Below are positions 1 to 6,939 of a DNA stretch of 19,151 nucleotides, piece after piece; within the stretch, counting starts at the first letter, position 1, and each line of letters opens with the position of its first letter. Origin of the DNA: Granulosicoccus sp047634635. GTDB lineage: Bacteria; Pseudomonadota; Gammaproteobacteria; Granulosicoccales; Granulosicoccaceae. Location: assembly GCA_047634635.1 (NCBI GenBank), contig JBLIIE010000104.1, forward strand, positions 1 to 19,151, read 5' to 3'. Position numbers and translations under genes: made by a program. Below the pieces are notes generated by a model, which was not told the origin of the DNA, did not search any database, and worked only from the letters and a program-made list of their open reading frames with translations.

Positions 1-1
1 T

Positions 2-2242
2 TACGACACTGACCATAAATCTACTCATGGGTTTCCCGGAAAGCAGAATATTACTACCTATACCATCGGATTCGACATCCGCAGTGATTATCTTCAAGAT
101 GTTGCGGCTGCAGGAGGCGGTAAGTACTATGAAGCAAGCGACTCTGAAGATTTGTACGGAGTGTTTAAGGAAATACTAACCTCAGTGGCGGATGTAGGGA
201 CAACATTCCTCGCGCCAGCAACGGCCGTGAGTCAACAGAATCGCCTAGCGACGGGTAGGGATTTGTACTTTTCTTTGTTCAAGCCTAAATCAACGCCTGC
301 CTGGGAAGGTAATTTGAAGAAGTATCAGTTGGGCTACGCCAACGGAACCTTCGAGATTCAGGACGTAAATAGTAATAACGTAGTTGATCATTCAACAGGT
401 TTTTTTCTTGAAACTGCTACTAGCTTCTGGACGGCTGGCAAGCCCGATGGCGGGGTTGTGATCGATGGTGGTGCTGCCAGTAAAATGGGCGATAATGCCC
501 TTGAAGGTTCGAAACGTCGTCGTGTATTCACTTATTTGGGTGATATCAATAAGGATGGTCCTGAAAGTCTTTACGTTGAAGGCAACCATAGCAATGAAGT
601 TCATGAAAAAAATCGTGGTATCAAAAATAATCACCTAGGTGGGGCCGCTAGCAACGGTATTCGCGACAATTTGCTGCGCTGGATACGAGGGTACGATGTA
701 AAAGATGAAGACGGTGATGGCGTTACTAATGACGTAAGAGCGTATATGGGTGACCCGTTGCATTCAACTCCTGCTGTAGTTAATTATACTGATGATAGGT
801 CAACGGTATTTGTTGGAACCAATGAAGGTTTTTTGCATGCAATTGATACGAAAAATGGTCACGAGAGATACTCCTTTATGCCAAAAGAGCTGCTTAAAAA
901 TATTAGGAAGCTCTATATCGACGATCGAACTGTCAAACACCCTTATGGTTTAGATGGTGATATCACTGTCTGGCATGACGATGGCAACCGTAATGGAATT
1001 GTGGATGGTAAAGACAAGGCCTATCTGTATATTGGTATGCGACGTGGTGGCCGTGACTACTACGCATTCGACGTCACCAACCCAATCAGGCCTCTCTTTC
1101 TCTGGCAAATAGAAGGTGGTAAGAGTGACTTTGTAAGGCTGGGTCAAACATGGTCAAAGCCGTCTAAGTCAAAATTGAACATAGATGGTGAAAATGTTGA
1201 CGTGCTCATTTTTGGTGGTGGATATAACCCTAATCAGGATTCGAATAAGGGATACAGCAGGCGCACAGATAACTACGGTAATGCTATCTACATAGTCAAT
1301 GCGCTCACCGGTGATCTCATTTGGGCTGCCAAGCATAATGAATATAAAGATTTGGACTATAGCGTTCCTTCGAATGTGCGAGTAATGGATGTTGACGGAA
1401 ACGGCTTGGCTGATCGAATGTATGTTGGAGATATGGGTGGTCAACTCTGGCGATTCGATATTAATCAGTACTCTAAGGGCGGTCGCGATATGGTCGAAGG
1501 GGGTGTGCTAGCGGAGTTAGCTGGGAATAATAACGCTGACTCACGTAGGTTTTACAATGCCCCTGATGTTGCCTTAATTAATCATCAGGGTCATCAATTC
1601 ATGTCTGTGAGTATTGGTTCGGGTTGGCGTGCTCATCCGCTCGACGAAACTACCAATGACAAATTTTTCATGGTTCGCGATAACAATCCGTTTCACAAAC
1701 CAGACGGATATGGAAAACATCACGGCTCGTCATGGCAACCAATAAATATTCGAGATTTGATCAACGTTACTTCCAGGCTTAAAAAGTCGCCGGCGGACAT
1801 ACCATTTGGTTGGTACATCGATATGGAGGAGAGCGGTGAAAAAGTACTCAGTAAAAGTATCACCGTTAATAATCAATTGTTGTTCACAAGCTATCAGCCG
1901 GGGTCAGTTACCAGCGTCTGTGAAGCTTCAGTGGGATCGGGCTCAGCGTATGTGGTGAGCGTGGTAAACGGTGATCCAGTTATGAATCTTAGTGGTGGTG
2001 GCCGGGTTGACACCCCCTTCACCAAGCAAGATAGAAAAAAACCATTGGCGTTGCCAGGTATTCCTCCTTCACCTACAGCTATTATTTCCGAAGCGGGTGG
2101 AGAAGGACGGTTGGAAACTGGCATCATGATAGGAACAGAAAGTCTGGAAGCAGTTAATTTCGGACAGCTGACGTATCGGACCTACTGGTTGGACCAACAA
2201 CGTGGACCTCAGACACCCGCTGAGATAATCGCAGAAAATTAA
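2..2242 (+). CDS. pilY1: PilY1/PilC-type type IV pilus tip adhesin, C-terminal part (5' end outside window)
   Basis: The reading frame is open from the window edge, so the true start lies upstream; 746 residues are visible. The first ~50 residues look like the end of a von Willebrand A domain (TYTIGFDI, then GGGKYYEASD). The rest matches the beta-propeller domain of PilY1/PilC, known in this family to sit at the type IV pilus tip and to control adhesion, twitching and retraction by calcium binding. The family's calcium site is visible as DVDGNGLAD at bases 1388-1414, followed by MYVGDMGGQLWRFDI. Propeller-like repeats include VFVGTNEGFLHAID and YLYIGMRRGGRDYYAFDV. Additional Asp/Asn-rich loops occur upstream (see findings). 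The gene normally ends a minor pilin cluster (fimT, pilV, pilW, pilX); here unrelated genes follow it. Codons look somewhat richer in A/T than in the gsp genes. Family assignment is firm. Confidence 0.93.
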   Translation, partial: YDTDHKSTHGFPGKQNITTYTIGFDIRSDYLQDVAAAGGGKYYEASDSEDLYGVFKEILTSVADVGTTFLAPATAVSQQNRLATGRDLYFSLFKPKSTPAWEGNLKKYQLGYANGTFEIQDVNSNNVVDHSTGFFLETATSFWTAGKPDGGVVIDGGAASKMGDNALEGSKRRRVFTYLGDINKDGPESLYVEGNHSNEVHEKNRGIKNNHLGGAASNGIRDNLLRWIRGYDVKDEDGDGVTNDVRAYMGDPLHSTPAVVNYTDDRSTVFVGTNEGFLHAIDTKNGHERYSFMPKELLKNIRKLYIDDRTVKHPYGLDGDITVWHDDGNRNGIVDGKDKAYLYIGMRRGGRDYYAFDVTNPIRPLFLWQIEGGKSDFVRLGQTWSKPSKSKLNIDGENVDVLIFGGGYNPNQDSNKGYSRRTDNYGNAIYIVNALTGDLIWAAKHNEYKDLDYSVPSNVRVMDVDGNGLADRMYVGDMGGQLWRFDINQYSKGGRDMVEGGVLAELAGNNNADSRRFYNAPDVALINHQGHQFMSVSIGSGWRAHPLDETTNDKFFMVRDNNPFHKPDGYGKHHGSSWQPINIRDLINVTSRLKKSPADIPFGWYIDMEESGEKVLSKSITVNNQLLFTSYQPGSVTSVCEASVGSGSAYVVSVVNGDPVMNLSGGGRVDTPFTKQDRKKPLALPGIPPSPTAIISEAGGEGRLETGIMIGTESLEAVNFGQLTYRTYWLDQQRGPQTPAEIIAEN

Positions 2243-2397
2243 CTAGCAGTTGGCGTGTATGCGAAAAACTCTGTGCACACGATGTAGCATTGCGTGTAAG
2301 TTGTGTTTCTTTGTCAGTGATTGTGTCGTCTGTCATTGCGGTGATAAGCAGGCAATAGTCCTCAACACTGACCGATCACTGTCACGTGGATTCGACT

Positions 2398-3402
2398 ATG
2401 AGTGGTGTAAAACGATTAGGCCTGAATGAGATCCATAATCTGGCTAATACTATTTTATTGGATAAGGGTTTTTCTGATGAGCAGGCAGGTGCGATAGCAG
2501 AAACAGTCACTGCTGCCGAGCGCGATGGTTGTCAATCGCATGGATTATTCCGTATTCCATTTTATGTAAATGCTTTGTTGAACGAACACGCTGATCCCAG
2601 AATTGCGCCTACCGTGTCGGTCACTGAGTCGTCTGTTGTTCACGTCGATGCTCATGGAGGATTCTGCCCACTGGCACTGCGTGTTGGCGAGCCTTTATTA
2701 GTCGCTAAAGCGCGAAAACATGGAATAGCCGCTCTGGCCATTCACGACACTTACAACATTGCGGCATTGTGGCCGGAAGTTGAACGTTTAGCTGGACAGG
2801 GGTTGGTGGCATTTGCATTTACAGCTGCCAATTCTTTCGTTGCTCCGGCCGGTGGGGCCAAGCCGTTGTTTGGAACAAACCCGATGGCATTCGGGTTTCC
2901 TCGTCAGGACCAGCCGCCGTTGGTATTTGATCAGGCGTCCAGTGCCAGCGCTCGTGGTGAAATCCAGTTGCACCAACGTGAAGGTAAAGCAATTCCTCAG
3001 GGCTGGGCTATTGATAAAGATGGTGCGCCCACAACGGATCCAGATGCGGCGTTGGCGGGTGCTCAACTGCCATTTGGTGGGCATAAGGGGTCCAGTATTG
3101 CTTTAATGGTAGAGCTACTGGCTGGAGCTCTTATTGGGGACTTGTTTAGTGCAGAGTCAACGGCTGCAGACACTCAGAGCGTAGGCGCTCCGTTGGGTGG
3201 TGAGTTCATCATGGCGATCGACCCAGCACATTGCAGTGGTTCGACAAACCCTCTAGCTCGCGCTGAACAATTATTTGCAGATCTGCTTGAACAACCAGGC
3301 ACACGCTTGCCTTCTCAGCGTCGGTATTCAACGCGTATCAAGCATGTTGAAGAGGGTGTGGATGTTTCCATGAAAATGCTGAATGATCTGGCTGCGCTGT
3401 AG
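2398..3402 (+). CDS. dpkA: Ldh2/malate dehydrogenase-fold reductase, probably delta1-piperideine-2-carboxylate / delta1-pyrroline-2-carboxylate reductase
   Basis: About 334 residues, normal for the Ldh2 family of NAD(P)H-dependent oxidoreductases. Visible family motifs are RDGCQSHGLFRIPFY with the catalytic His near residue 48, AALWPEVE near 123, KPLFGTNPMAF near 155, GWAIDKDGAPTTDP near 202, and PFGGHKG at 225-231. This set resembles Pseudomonas DpkA more than lactate or malate dehydrogenases. DpkA reduces delta1-piperideine-2-carboxylate to L-pipecolate (D-lysine catabolism) and delta1-pyrroline-2-carboxylate to L-proline (D-proline or hydroxyproline catabolism), in the cytoplasm. The family is certain; the substrate is inferred from remembered similarity. 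I chose ATG 2398 because GTGGA lies 7 bases upstream; GTG 2386 would add four residues but lacks a ribosome site. No other lysine or hydroxyproline genes are nearby except a possible permease 24 bases downstream. Confidence 0.82.
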   Translation: MSGVKRLGLNEIHNLANTILLDKGFSDEQAGAIAETVTAAERDGCQSHGLFRIPFYVNALLNEHADPRIAPTVSVTESSVVHVDAHGGFCPLALRVGEPLLVAKARKHGIAALAIHDTYNIAALWPEVERLAGQGLVAFAFTAANSFVAPAGGAKPLFGTNPMAFGFPRQDQPPLVFDQASSASARGEIQLHQREGKAIPQGWAIDKDGAPTTDPDAALAGAQLPFGGHKGSSIALMVELLAGALIGDLFSAESTAADTQSVGAPLGGEFIMAIDPAHCSGSTNPLARAEQLFADLLEQPGTRLPSQRRYSTRIKHVEEGVDVSMKMLNDLAAL

Positions 3403-3403
3403 C

Positions 3404-3417
3404 ATGCCTAAAGGCAT
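3404..3417 (+). other. Small hairpin between the reductase and permease genes, overlapping the likely ribosome site
   Basis: ATGCC and GGCAT form a 5-bp stem around a TAAA loop directly after the reductase stop codon. No T-run follows, so it is not a standard terminator. The only purine-rich match to a ribosome site before the permease start at 3427 is AAAGG at 3410-3414, partly inside the downstream arm. It could damp translation of the permease. The stem is short, so chance is a real alternative. Confidence 0.25.
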
Positions 3418-3426
3418 CGCAGTCTC

Positions 3427-4323
3427 ATGAGTGCACGCGACGAAAATTCCGTCTACGTCGACTACATCTGGCTGGCTTCATTATCCGTTTTGTTTGGCTT
3501 GAGTTTCACTTTAACTAGTATTGGAGTCCGTGATATACCGCCGATAAGCCTGGCGGCTGGACGTCTACTCATTGCTTTTCTGTTGCTTTATCCACTTATG
3601 CGCCTGAATGGTCAGAAAATGCCTGATGTAGGTCCAATCTGGATCGCTATACTTGCGTCTGGGCTGTTTGGAAACGCGCTACCCTTTGCGCTCATTAGCT
3701 GGGGTCAAGTGACTGTCCAAGCGGGGCTGACGGCGATATTTATGGCTGTGATGCCTTTGGCTACCATTTTATTAGCGCATGTATTCACAGATGAAGAGAA
3801 GCTTGATCGCTGGAAGTTTGTTGGTGTTATGTTCGGGCTCATCGGGGTTGTTGTATTGATGGGCTGGTCTGCGCTAAACGTTTTGGGGGATGATTTGCTA
3901 CGCCAGGCAGCCATATTACTGGCTGCTATTTGTTATGCCATCAATGCCATCATTACCCGTAAGCTGACGCGTTTGCCAAGATGGTCGGCGATGAGCGCGC
4001 TAATGCTTGCAGGGTCTCTCTGGTTAGTACCTGTGAGTCTATTTGTGGATGGTCCTTGGGAAGTCAGACCATCACTTGCTTCGGGTTTGTCCCTACTTGC
4101 ACTAGCCATTGGCCCTACAGCTATCGCAACGGTCATGATATTGCGAATTATTGATCGTCAGGGGGCATCATTTTTAAGCCAGATTAATTTTCTTGTGCCG
4201 ATAGTAGGCATGGTGTTTGGTGTTTGGGTGCTCAGTGAAAGTTTTCCAGCTAATGCCTATGTGGCCCTATTGATCATCTTGGCAGGCATTGGAATATCCC
4301 GGCTAAGCGGGCGCAGAGCCTGA
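3427..4323 (+). CDS. EamA/DMT-family inner-membrane permease
   Basis: A 298-residue, highly hydrophobic protein with about ten predicted membrane helices in two similar halves, the usual form of the EamA (RhaT/YdcZ-like) drug/metabolite transporter family. Typical family stretches are FGLSFTLTSIGVRDIPP with AAGRLLIAF in the first half, and MPLATILLAHVFTDEEKL followed by GVMFGLIGVVVLMGW where the first half ends. Members export amino acids, nucleosides or other small metabolites; the substrate cannot be read from sequence. It starts 24 bases after the DpkA-like gene on the same strand, so the two are probably cotranscribed. A link to transport of proline or pipecolate-type compounds is only a guess from context. 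The 3' end overlaps the opposing acetyltransferase gene by 21 bases. Confidence 0.88.
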   Translation: MSARDENSVYVDYIWLASLSVLFGLSFTLTSIGVRDIPPISLAAGRLLIAFLLLYPLMRLNGQKMPDVGPIWIAILASGLFGNALPFALISWGQVTVQAGLTAIFMAVMPLATILLAHVFTDEEKLDRWKFVGVMFGLIGVVVLMGWSALNVLGDDLLRQAAILLAAICYAINAIITRKLTRLPRWSAMSALMLAGSLWLVPVSLFVDGPWEVRPSLASGLSLLALAIGPTAIATVMILRIIDRQGASFLSQINFLVPIVGMVFGVWVLSESFPANAYVALLIILAGIGISRLSGRRA

Positions 4324-4806
4324 CGTGGGTACAAGTGCTGGTTTTGAGCTTCTACGCATATCTATATGTGGTATGTCATCTTCAAGATACATATCGGATT
4401 CTGTATCGAACCCCAGCGTCCTGTAGAAATGCACGATGGGCTCCTGCGCAGAAAGGATTTGATCTTTACCCGGGTAGGTTGCGTCGAGCTGGTTCATCAA
4501 GCGCTTCATGAGCTGGTCGGCAAGACCTGTTCCCCGATGTGATTTGATGACAACGACGCGACCAATTTTGATGGTAGTTATGGAGTGCGCATCAGTGGTG
4601 GACGCGATTGGCATTGCACGCGCATAGGCCGTTAACGTGTGTTGATCGAATCCTAGTAGGTGAATCGTATTAGGTAAACTGTCAAAGGCATCCAGTTCTG
4701 GATAGGCACACTGCTGCTCAACAACAAAAACATCTGTACGTAATTTCATCAACTTGAACAGTCTGTGTGTATCGAGCGTTCGAAATGTATGGAATTCCCA
4801 GTTCAT
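4303..4806 (-). CDS. elaA: ElaA-family GNAT N-acetyltransferase
   Basis: A 167-residue protein with the GNAT fold. The N-terminus LFKLMKLRTDVFVVEQQC with YPELDAFD is the hallmark of the ElaA subfamily. The acetyl-CoA pyrophosphate loop follows at residues 84-96 (VVVIKSHRGTGLA), and HFYRTLGFDTESDMYLEDD and IPHIDM at 126-150 complete the ElaA pattern. ElaA proteins are predicted acyltransferases of unknown physiological substrate. The last ~15 residues (after MRRSS) are a low-complexity tail rich in Ser, Pro and Ala, encoded in the region that overlaps the convergent permease gene. It starts 10 bases after the rhombosortase stop on the same strand, so the two are probably one transcript. Subfamily confident; biological role unknown. 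Confidence 0.9.
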   Translation of the reverse strand: MNWEFHTFRTLDTHRLFKLMKLRTDVFVVEQQCAYPELDAFDSLPNTIHLLGFDQHTLTAYARAMPIASTTDAHSITTIKIGRVVVIKSHRGTGLADQLMKRLMNQLDATYPGKDQILSAQEPIVHFYRTLGFDTESDMYLEDDIPHIDMRRSSKPALVPTSGSAPA

Positions 4807-4816
4807 GGACTAGTCA

Positions 4817-5422
4817 TCAACCCTTAGCAACATGATTGCGAACATACATGAAGCTAAGTAACCCTGCGCCAACGATTGCACCGCCAATGGCGCCATAAAG
4901 GTGTGAATCAACCAGTACTGAGCCACCTGCTGTGGACTCACTGCCAGGTAGGGGGCCTGCTATTTGTTCCCAGATTAACTTTGTGACGATCAATGCCAGT
5001 AAAATGGCGGAAGATTTTGGGTAGTTTCGCAGATCTGCCAGGCAGCCTGCGATGATCAGTCCGTGCAGTGTTCCAGAAAATCCTACGTACCCCGCCACCT
5101 CAGGGTTGAAAAACCAAAGACCAACACCTACAACAAGGCTGGAGAAGACAATGATGAGAAACCATTGTTTCGCCGAGAAATGTGTCCAGACAAGTGCAAC
5201 GACTAAAGTGAAACCTGCGATATTCATCCATAAATGGCTTAGGCCTAAATGGACAAAGTTACCGGTAAGTAACAACCACCAGTGGCCCTGATCGATCAAG
5301 CTGCGTTCCCAGCGTAGGAAATCGTCAAGGCCCGCGTATTGCAGGGATATGCACAGTATTGCCACGCAAAGAGCTAGCTGGTGGGCTGGCGAACGTAACA
5401 GGTTGTTAATGGTTTGAATCAT
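4817..5422 (-). CDS. rrtA: Rhombosortase (rhomboid-type intramembrane serine protease for GlyGly-CTERM proteins)
   Basis: A 201-residue membrane protein of the rhomboid superfamily. The catalytic dyad is visible: Ser116 in VGFSGTLHG and His174 in VDSHLYGAIGG. Upstream, HLGLSHLWMNIAG (residues 58-70) gives the conserved His and Asn residues of rhomboids. The segment KLIWEQIAGPLPGS followed by GGSVLVDSHLYGA is characteristic of rhombosortases (RrtA) rather than GlpG-type rhomboids. Known members cleave the C-terminal GlyGly-CTERM anchor of proteins that cross the outer membrane through T2SS. About six membrane helices can be drawn. The gene is transcribed away from gspG, with only ~84 bases between the start codons, and is followed closely by the ElaA-like gene. 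No GlyGly-CTERM substrate is encoded in this window. Confidence 0.9.
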   Translation of the reverse strand: MIQTINNLLRSPAHQLALCVAILCISLQYAGLDDFLRWERSLIDQGHWWLLLTGNFVHLGLSHLWMNIAGFTLVVALVWTHFSAKQWFLIIVFSSLVVGVGLWFFNPEVAGYVGFSGTLHGLIIAGCLADLRNYPKSSAILLALIVTKLIWEQIAGPLPGSESTAGGSVLVDSHLYGAIGGAIVGAGLLSFMYVRNHVAKG

Positions 5423-5450
5423 TTACGCAAGCGTCGAGTCATACGGGCGG

Positions 5451-5459
5451 TGCTATCCT
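5451..5459 (+). promoter_or_regulatory. Possible extended -10 promoter element for the gsp operon
   Basis: In the short divergent region between rrtA and gspG, TGCTATCCT reads as an extended -10 (TG, one base, then TATCCT, 4 of 6 matches to consensus). It would start a transcript near 5466, about 40 bases before the gspG start. No convincing -35 lies at the right distance. This is a weak, context-supported guess. Confidence 0.28.
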
Positions 5460-5506
5460 CTTGGCATAGAGATTAACCCTTTGAGAATACGGGAGTTGTG
5501 GTCCTT

Positions 5507-5989
5507 ATGGGCAAACAGATAAGAAACGTCGAAGCACTTGCAAGTTGCGGTGTGCGCAAACGGTTAGAAAAAGTTGGAACAGCGCAGAAAGGTTTTACAC
5601 TGATCGAAATTATGGTGGTCGTGGCAATCATAGCCATTTTGGGCGCAACGGTTGTGCCATTGATTATGGACAGGCCCAACGAGGCTCGAGTAGTGCGCGC
5701 GAAAAACGATATTGCATCCTTTTCTTCGGCATTGGAGCTCTACAAACTTGATAATTTCAACTACCCCTCTACAGATCAAGGTCTGGAAGCTTTGGTTGCC
5801 AAACCCAGTGGTGATCCTGAGCCTGTTAATTGGAACCGAAGCGGCTATGTGAAAAGGCTGGCAAAGGATCCTTGGGGCAGAGACTACCTATATGCCTTTG
5901 AAGATGGAGATTTTGAAATTGTCTCTTTGGGGAATGATGGTTCAGAAGGCGGTGAAGACTTCGACGCTGATATTTCTAATCAAGACTGA
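5507..5989 (+). CDS. gspG: T2SS major pseudopilin GspG
   Basis: GspG is the main subunit of the periplasmic T2SS pseudopilus. The prepilin motif KGFTLIEIMVVVAIIAI is clear, with peptidase cleavage between Gly29 and Phe30 and the assembly Glu at +5. The C-terminal half has the family signatures STDQGLEALV, GYVKRLAKDPWGRDYLY and SLGNDGSEGGEDFDADI; the last is the known calcium-binding loop. I chose ATG 5507 because GGGAG (5491-5495) lies 11 bases upstream; GTG 5498 would leave only 2 bases of spacing. This gives a leader of 29 residues, long for GspG. An in-frame GTG at 5552 would give a more usual 14-residue leader but has no clear ribosome site. It is first in the gsp run, with 6 bases to gspH. 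Confidence 0.95.
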   Translation: MGKQIRNVEALASCGVRKRLEKVGTAQKGFTLIEIMVVVAIIAILGATVVPLIMDRPNEARVVRAKNDIASFSSALELYKLDNFNYPSTDQGLEALVAKPSGDPEPVNWNRSGYVKRLAKDPWGRDYLYAFEDGDFEIVSLGNDGSEGGEDFDADISNQD

Positions 5990-5995
5990 CAATTT

Positions 5996-6565
5996 GTGAA
6001 TCGGTCACGTCAGCACATACCGTGGAATTCGAAAGGCTTTACGCTTATCGAGTTGCTGGTTACTGTCACCATCATTTCGATATTGGTGGGTGCTGTCGTG
6101 ATCAATATCGAATTTCGCAATGTCGCAAAAATTGTTCGGGACAATGCACTGAGGCTTGGGCTACAAATGGAGCTTGCGGCAGATCAGGCGGTGTATTCGC
6201 GACAGCAATTCGGCATACGATTTCACCCTGAGTCTTACGAGTTCTACATACTCTCGAAAACTGATAAGGGTAAACCGTTGTGGGAAATATTCGAAGACAA
6301 GCAACTAAAGTTTAAAAATAGCGATGTAGTAACGGACTACGAAGTCGATATTTCCGGGCTGCCCATCGTTCTTGCTGACCTTTCAGAAGAGGTGGCAGGA
6401 GCCACTGAAGAAGATCCTCTAAAACCTCATATAATTTTCCTGTCAAATGGGGAAATAATGCCTGATTTCCGAATTCGCATCAGCGATCGTGACGGTGAGG
6501 CTCGCTATGAAGTTGCCACCGGCGACATCCGGCCCGTGGTGGTTGAAAAGCTGGAAGGGTCATGA
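5996..6565 (+). CDS. gspH: T2SS minor pseudopilin GspH
   Basis: A 189-residue prepilin-like protein with leader cleavage between Gly14 and Phe15 (SKGFTLIELLVTVTIISI) and Glu at +5. The first hydrophobic helix is followed by a GspH-type region (LRLGLQMELAADQAVYSRQQ, then FGIRFHPESYEF), typical of GspH/FimT proteins. In the family GspH belongs to the pseudopilus tip and connects the H-I-J-K tip complex to the GspG shaft. The start is GTG 5996, six bases after the gspG stop; no nearer ATG keeps the leader. The stop overlaps the gspI start by 4 bases (ATGA), indicating translational coupling. Confidence 0.93.
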   Translation: MNRSRQHIPWNSKGFTLIELLVTVTIISILVGAVVINIEFRNVAKIVRDNALRLGLQMELAADQAVYSRQQFGIRFHPESYEFYILSKTDKGKPLWEIFEDKQLKFKNSDVVTDYEVDISGLPIVLADLSEEVAGATEEDPLKPHIIFLSNGEIMPDFRIRISDRDGEARYEVATGDIRPVVVEKLEGS

Positions 6566-6939
6566 GAGCCCTAAAAGGATTCACACTGATTGAAGTGCTG
6601 GTAGCGATGACCATAATCGCCGTTGGTGTTTCTGCGCTAGTAGGGTCTGCAGCATCTAGTGCCTGGCGTGCTGACTATTTGCGTGAAAGAGAATTTGGGC
6701 GTTGGGTTGCTAGCAATGTCTTGGCAGAGTTGCAGGTTGTGCCGGCTTGGCCCAGTATCGGTTCGAAAAACACCGAAGTCGAAATGGGAACTCTGACCTG
6801 GTATGTGCGTACACGTACCCAGGCGGTAGCTGATGCTGATCTGCGGCGTGTTGATGTCGAAGTGCGTCGAGACAAAGACTCCGAGAGTTACGTTTATACA
6901 GTCGCAGGATTCGTCGGCAATCCTGAGAATAAGCAATGA
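6562..6939 (+). CDS. gspI: T2SS minor pseudopilin GspI
   Basis: A 125-residue pseudopilin with a very short 6-residue leader (MRALKG), then FTLIEVLVAMTIIAVGVSAL with Glu at +5. The size and the sequence around EREFGRWVASNVLAELQV match GspI. In known systems GspI forms the tip ternary complex with GspJ and GspK and starts pseudopilus assembly. Both ends overlap the neighbouring genes by 4 bases (ATGA), so GspH, I, J and K are likely made in coupled amounts. Confidence 0.94.
   Translation: MRALKGFTLIEVLVAMTIIAVGVSALVGSAASSAWRADYLREREFGRWVASNVLAELQVVPAWPSIGSKNTEVEMGTLTWYVRTRTQAVADADLRRVDVEVRRDKDSESYVYTVAGFVGNPENKQ

Noticed and set aside
152..154. TTG 152 as start of the PilY1 gene
   Set aside because: The frame is open to the window edge, and the upstream codons encode typical vWA-domain residues (TYTIGFDI, GGGKYYEASD), so the gene is truncated by the window rather than starting at 152.
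2243..2397. Possible terminator or promoter between pilY1 and the reductase gene
   Set aside because: CGTGT and ACACG can pair only over a long loop with no T-run, and TTGTCA at 2311 has no -10 at the right distance. I see nothing supportable in this 155-base gap.
2788..3106. Two ~98-codon ORFs on both strands inside the DpkA-like gene
   Set aside because: They lie wholly within a gene with clear family motifs, and their products are Arg/Ser/Leu-rich without recognisable features.
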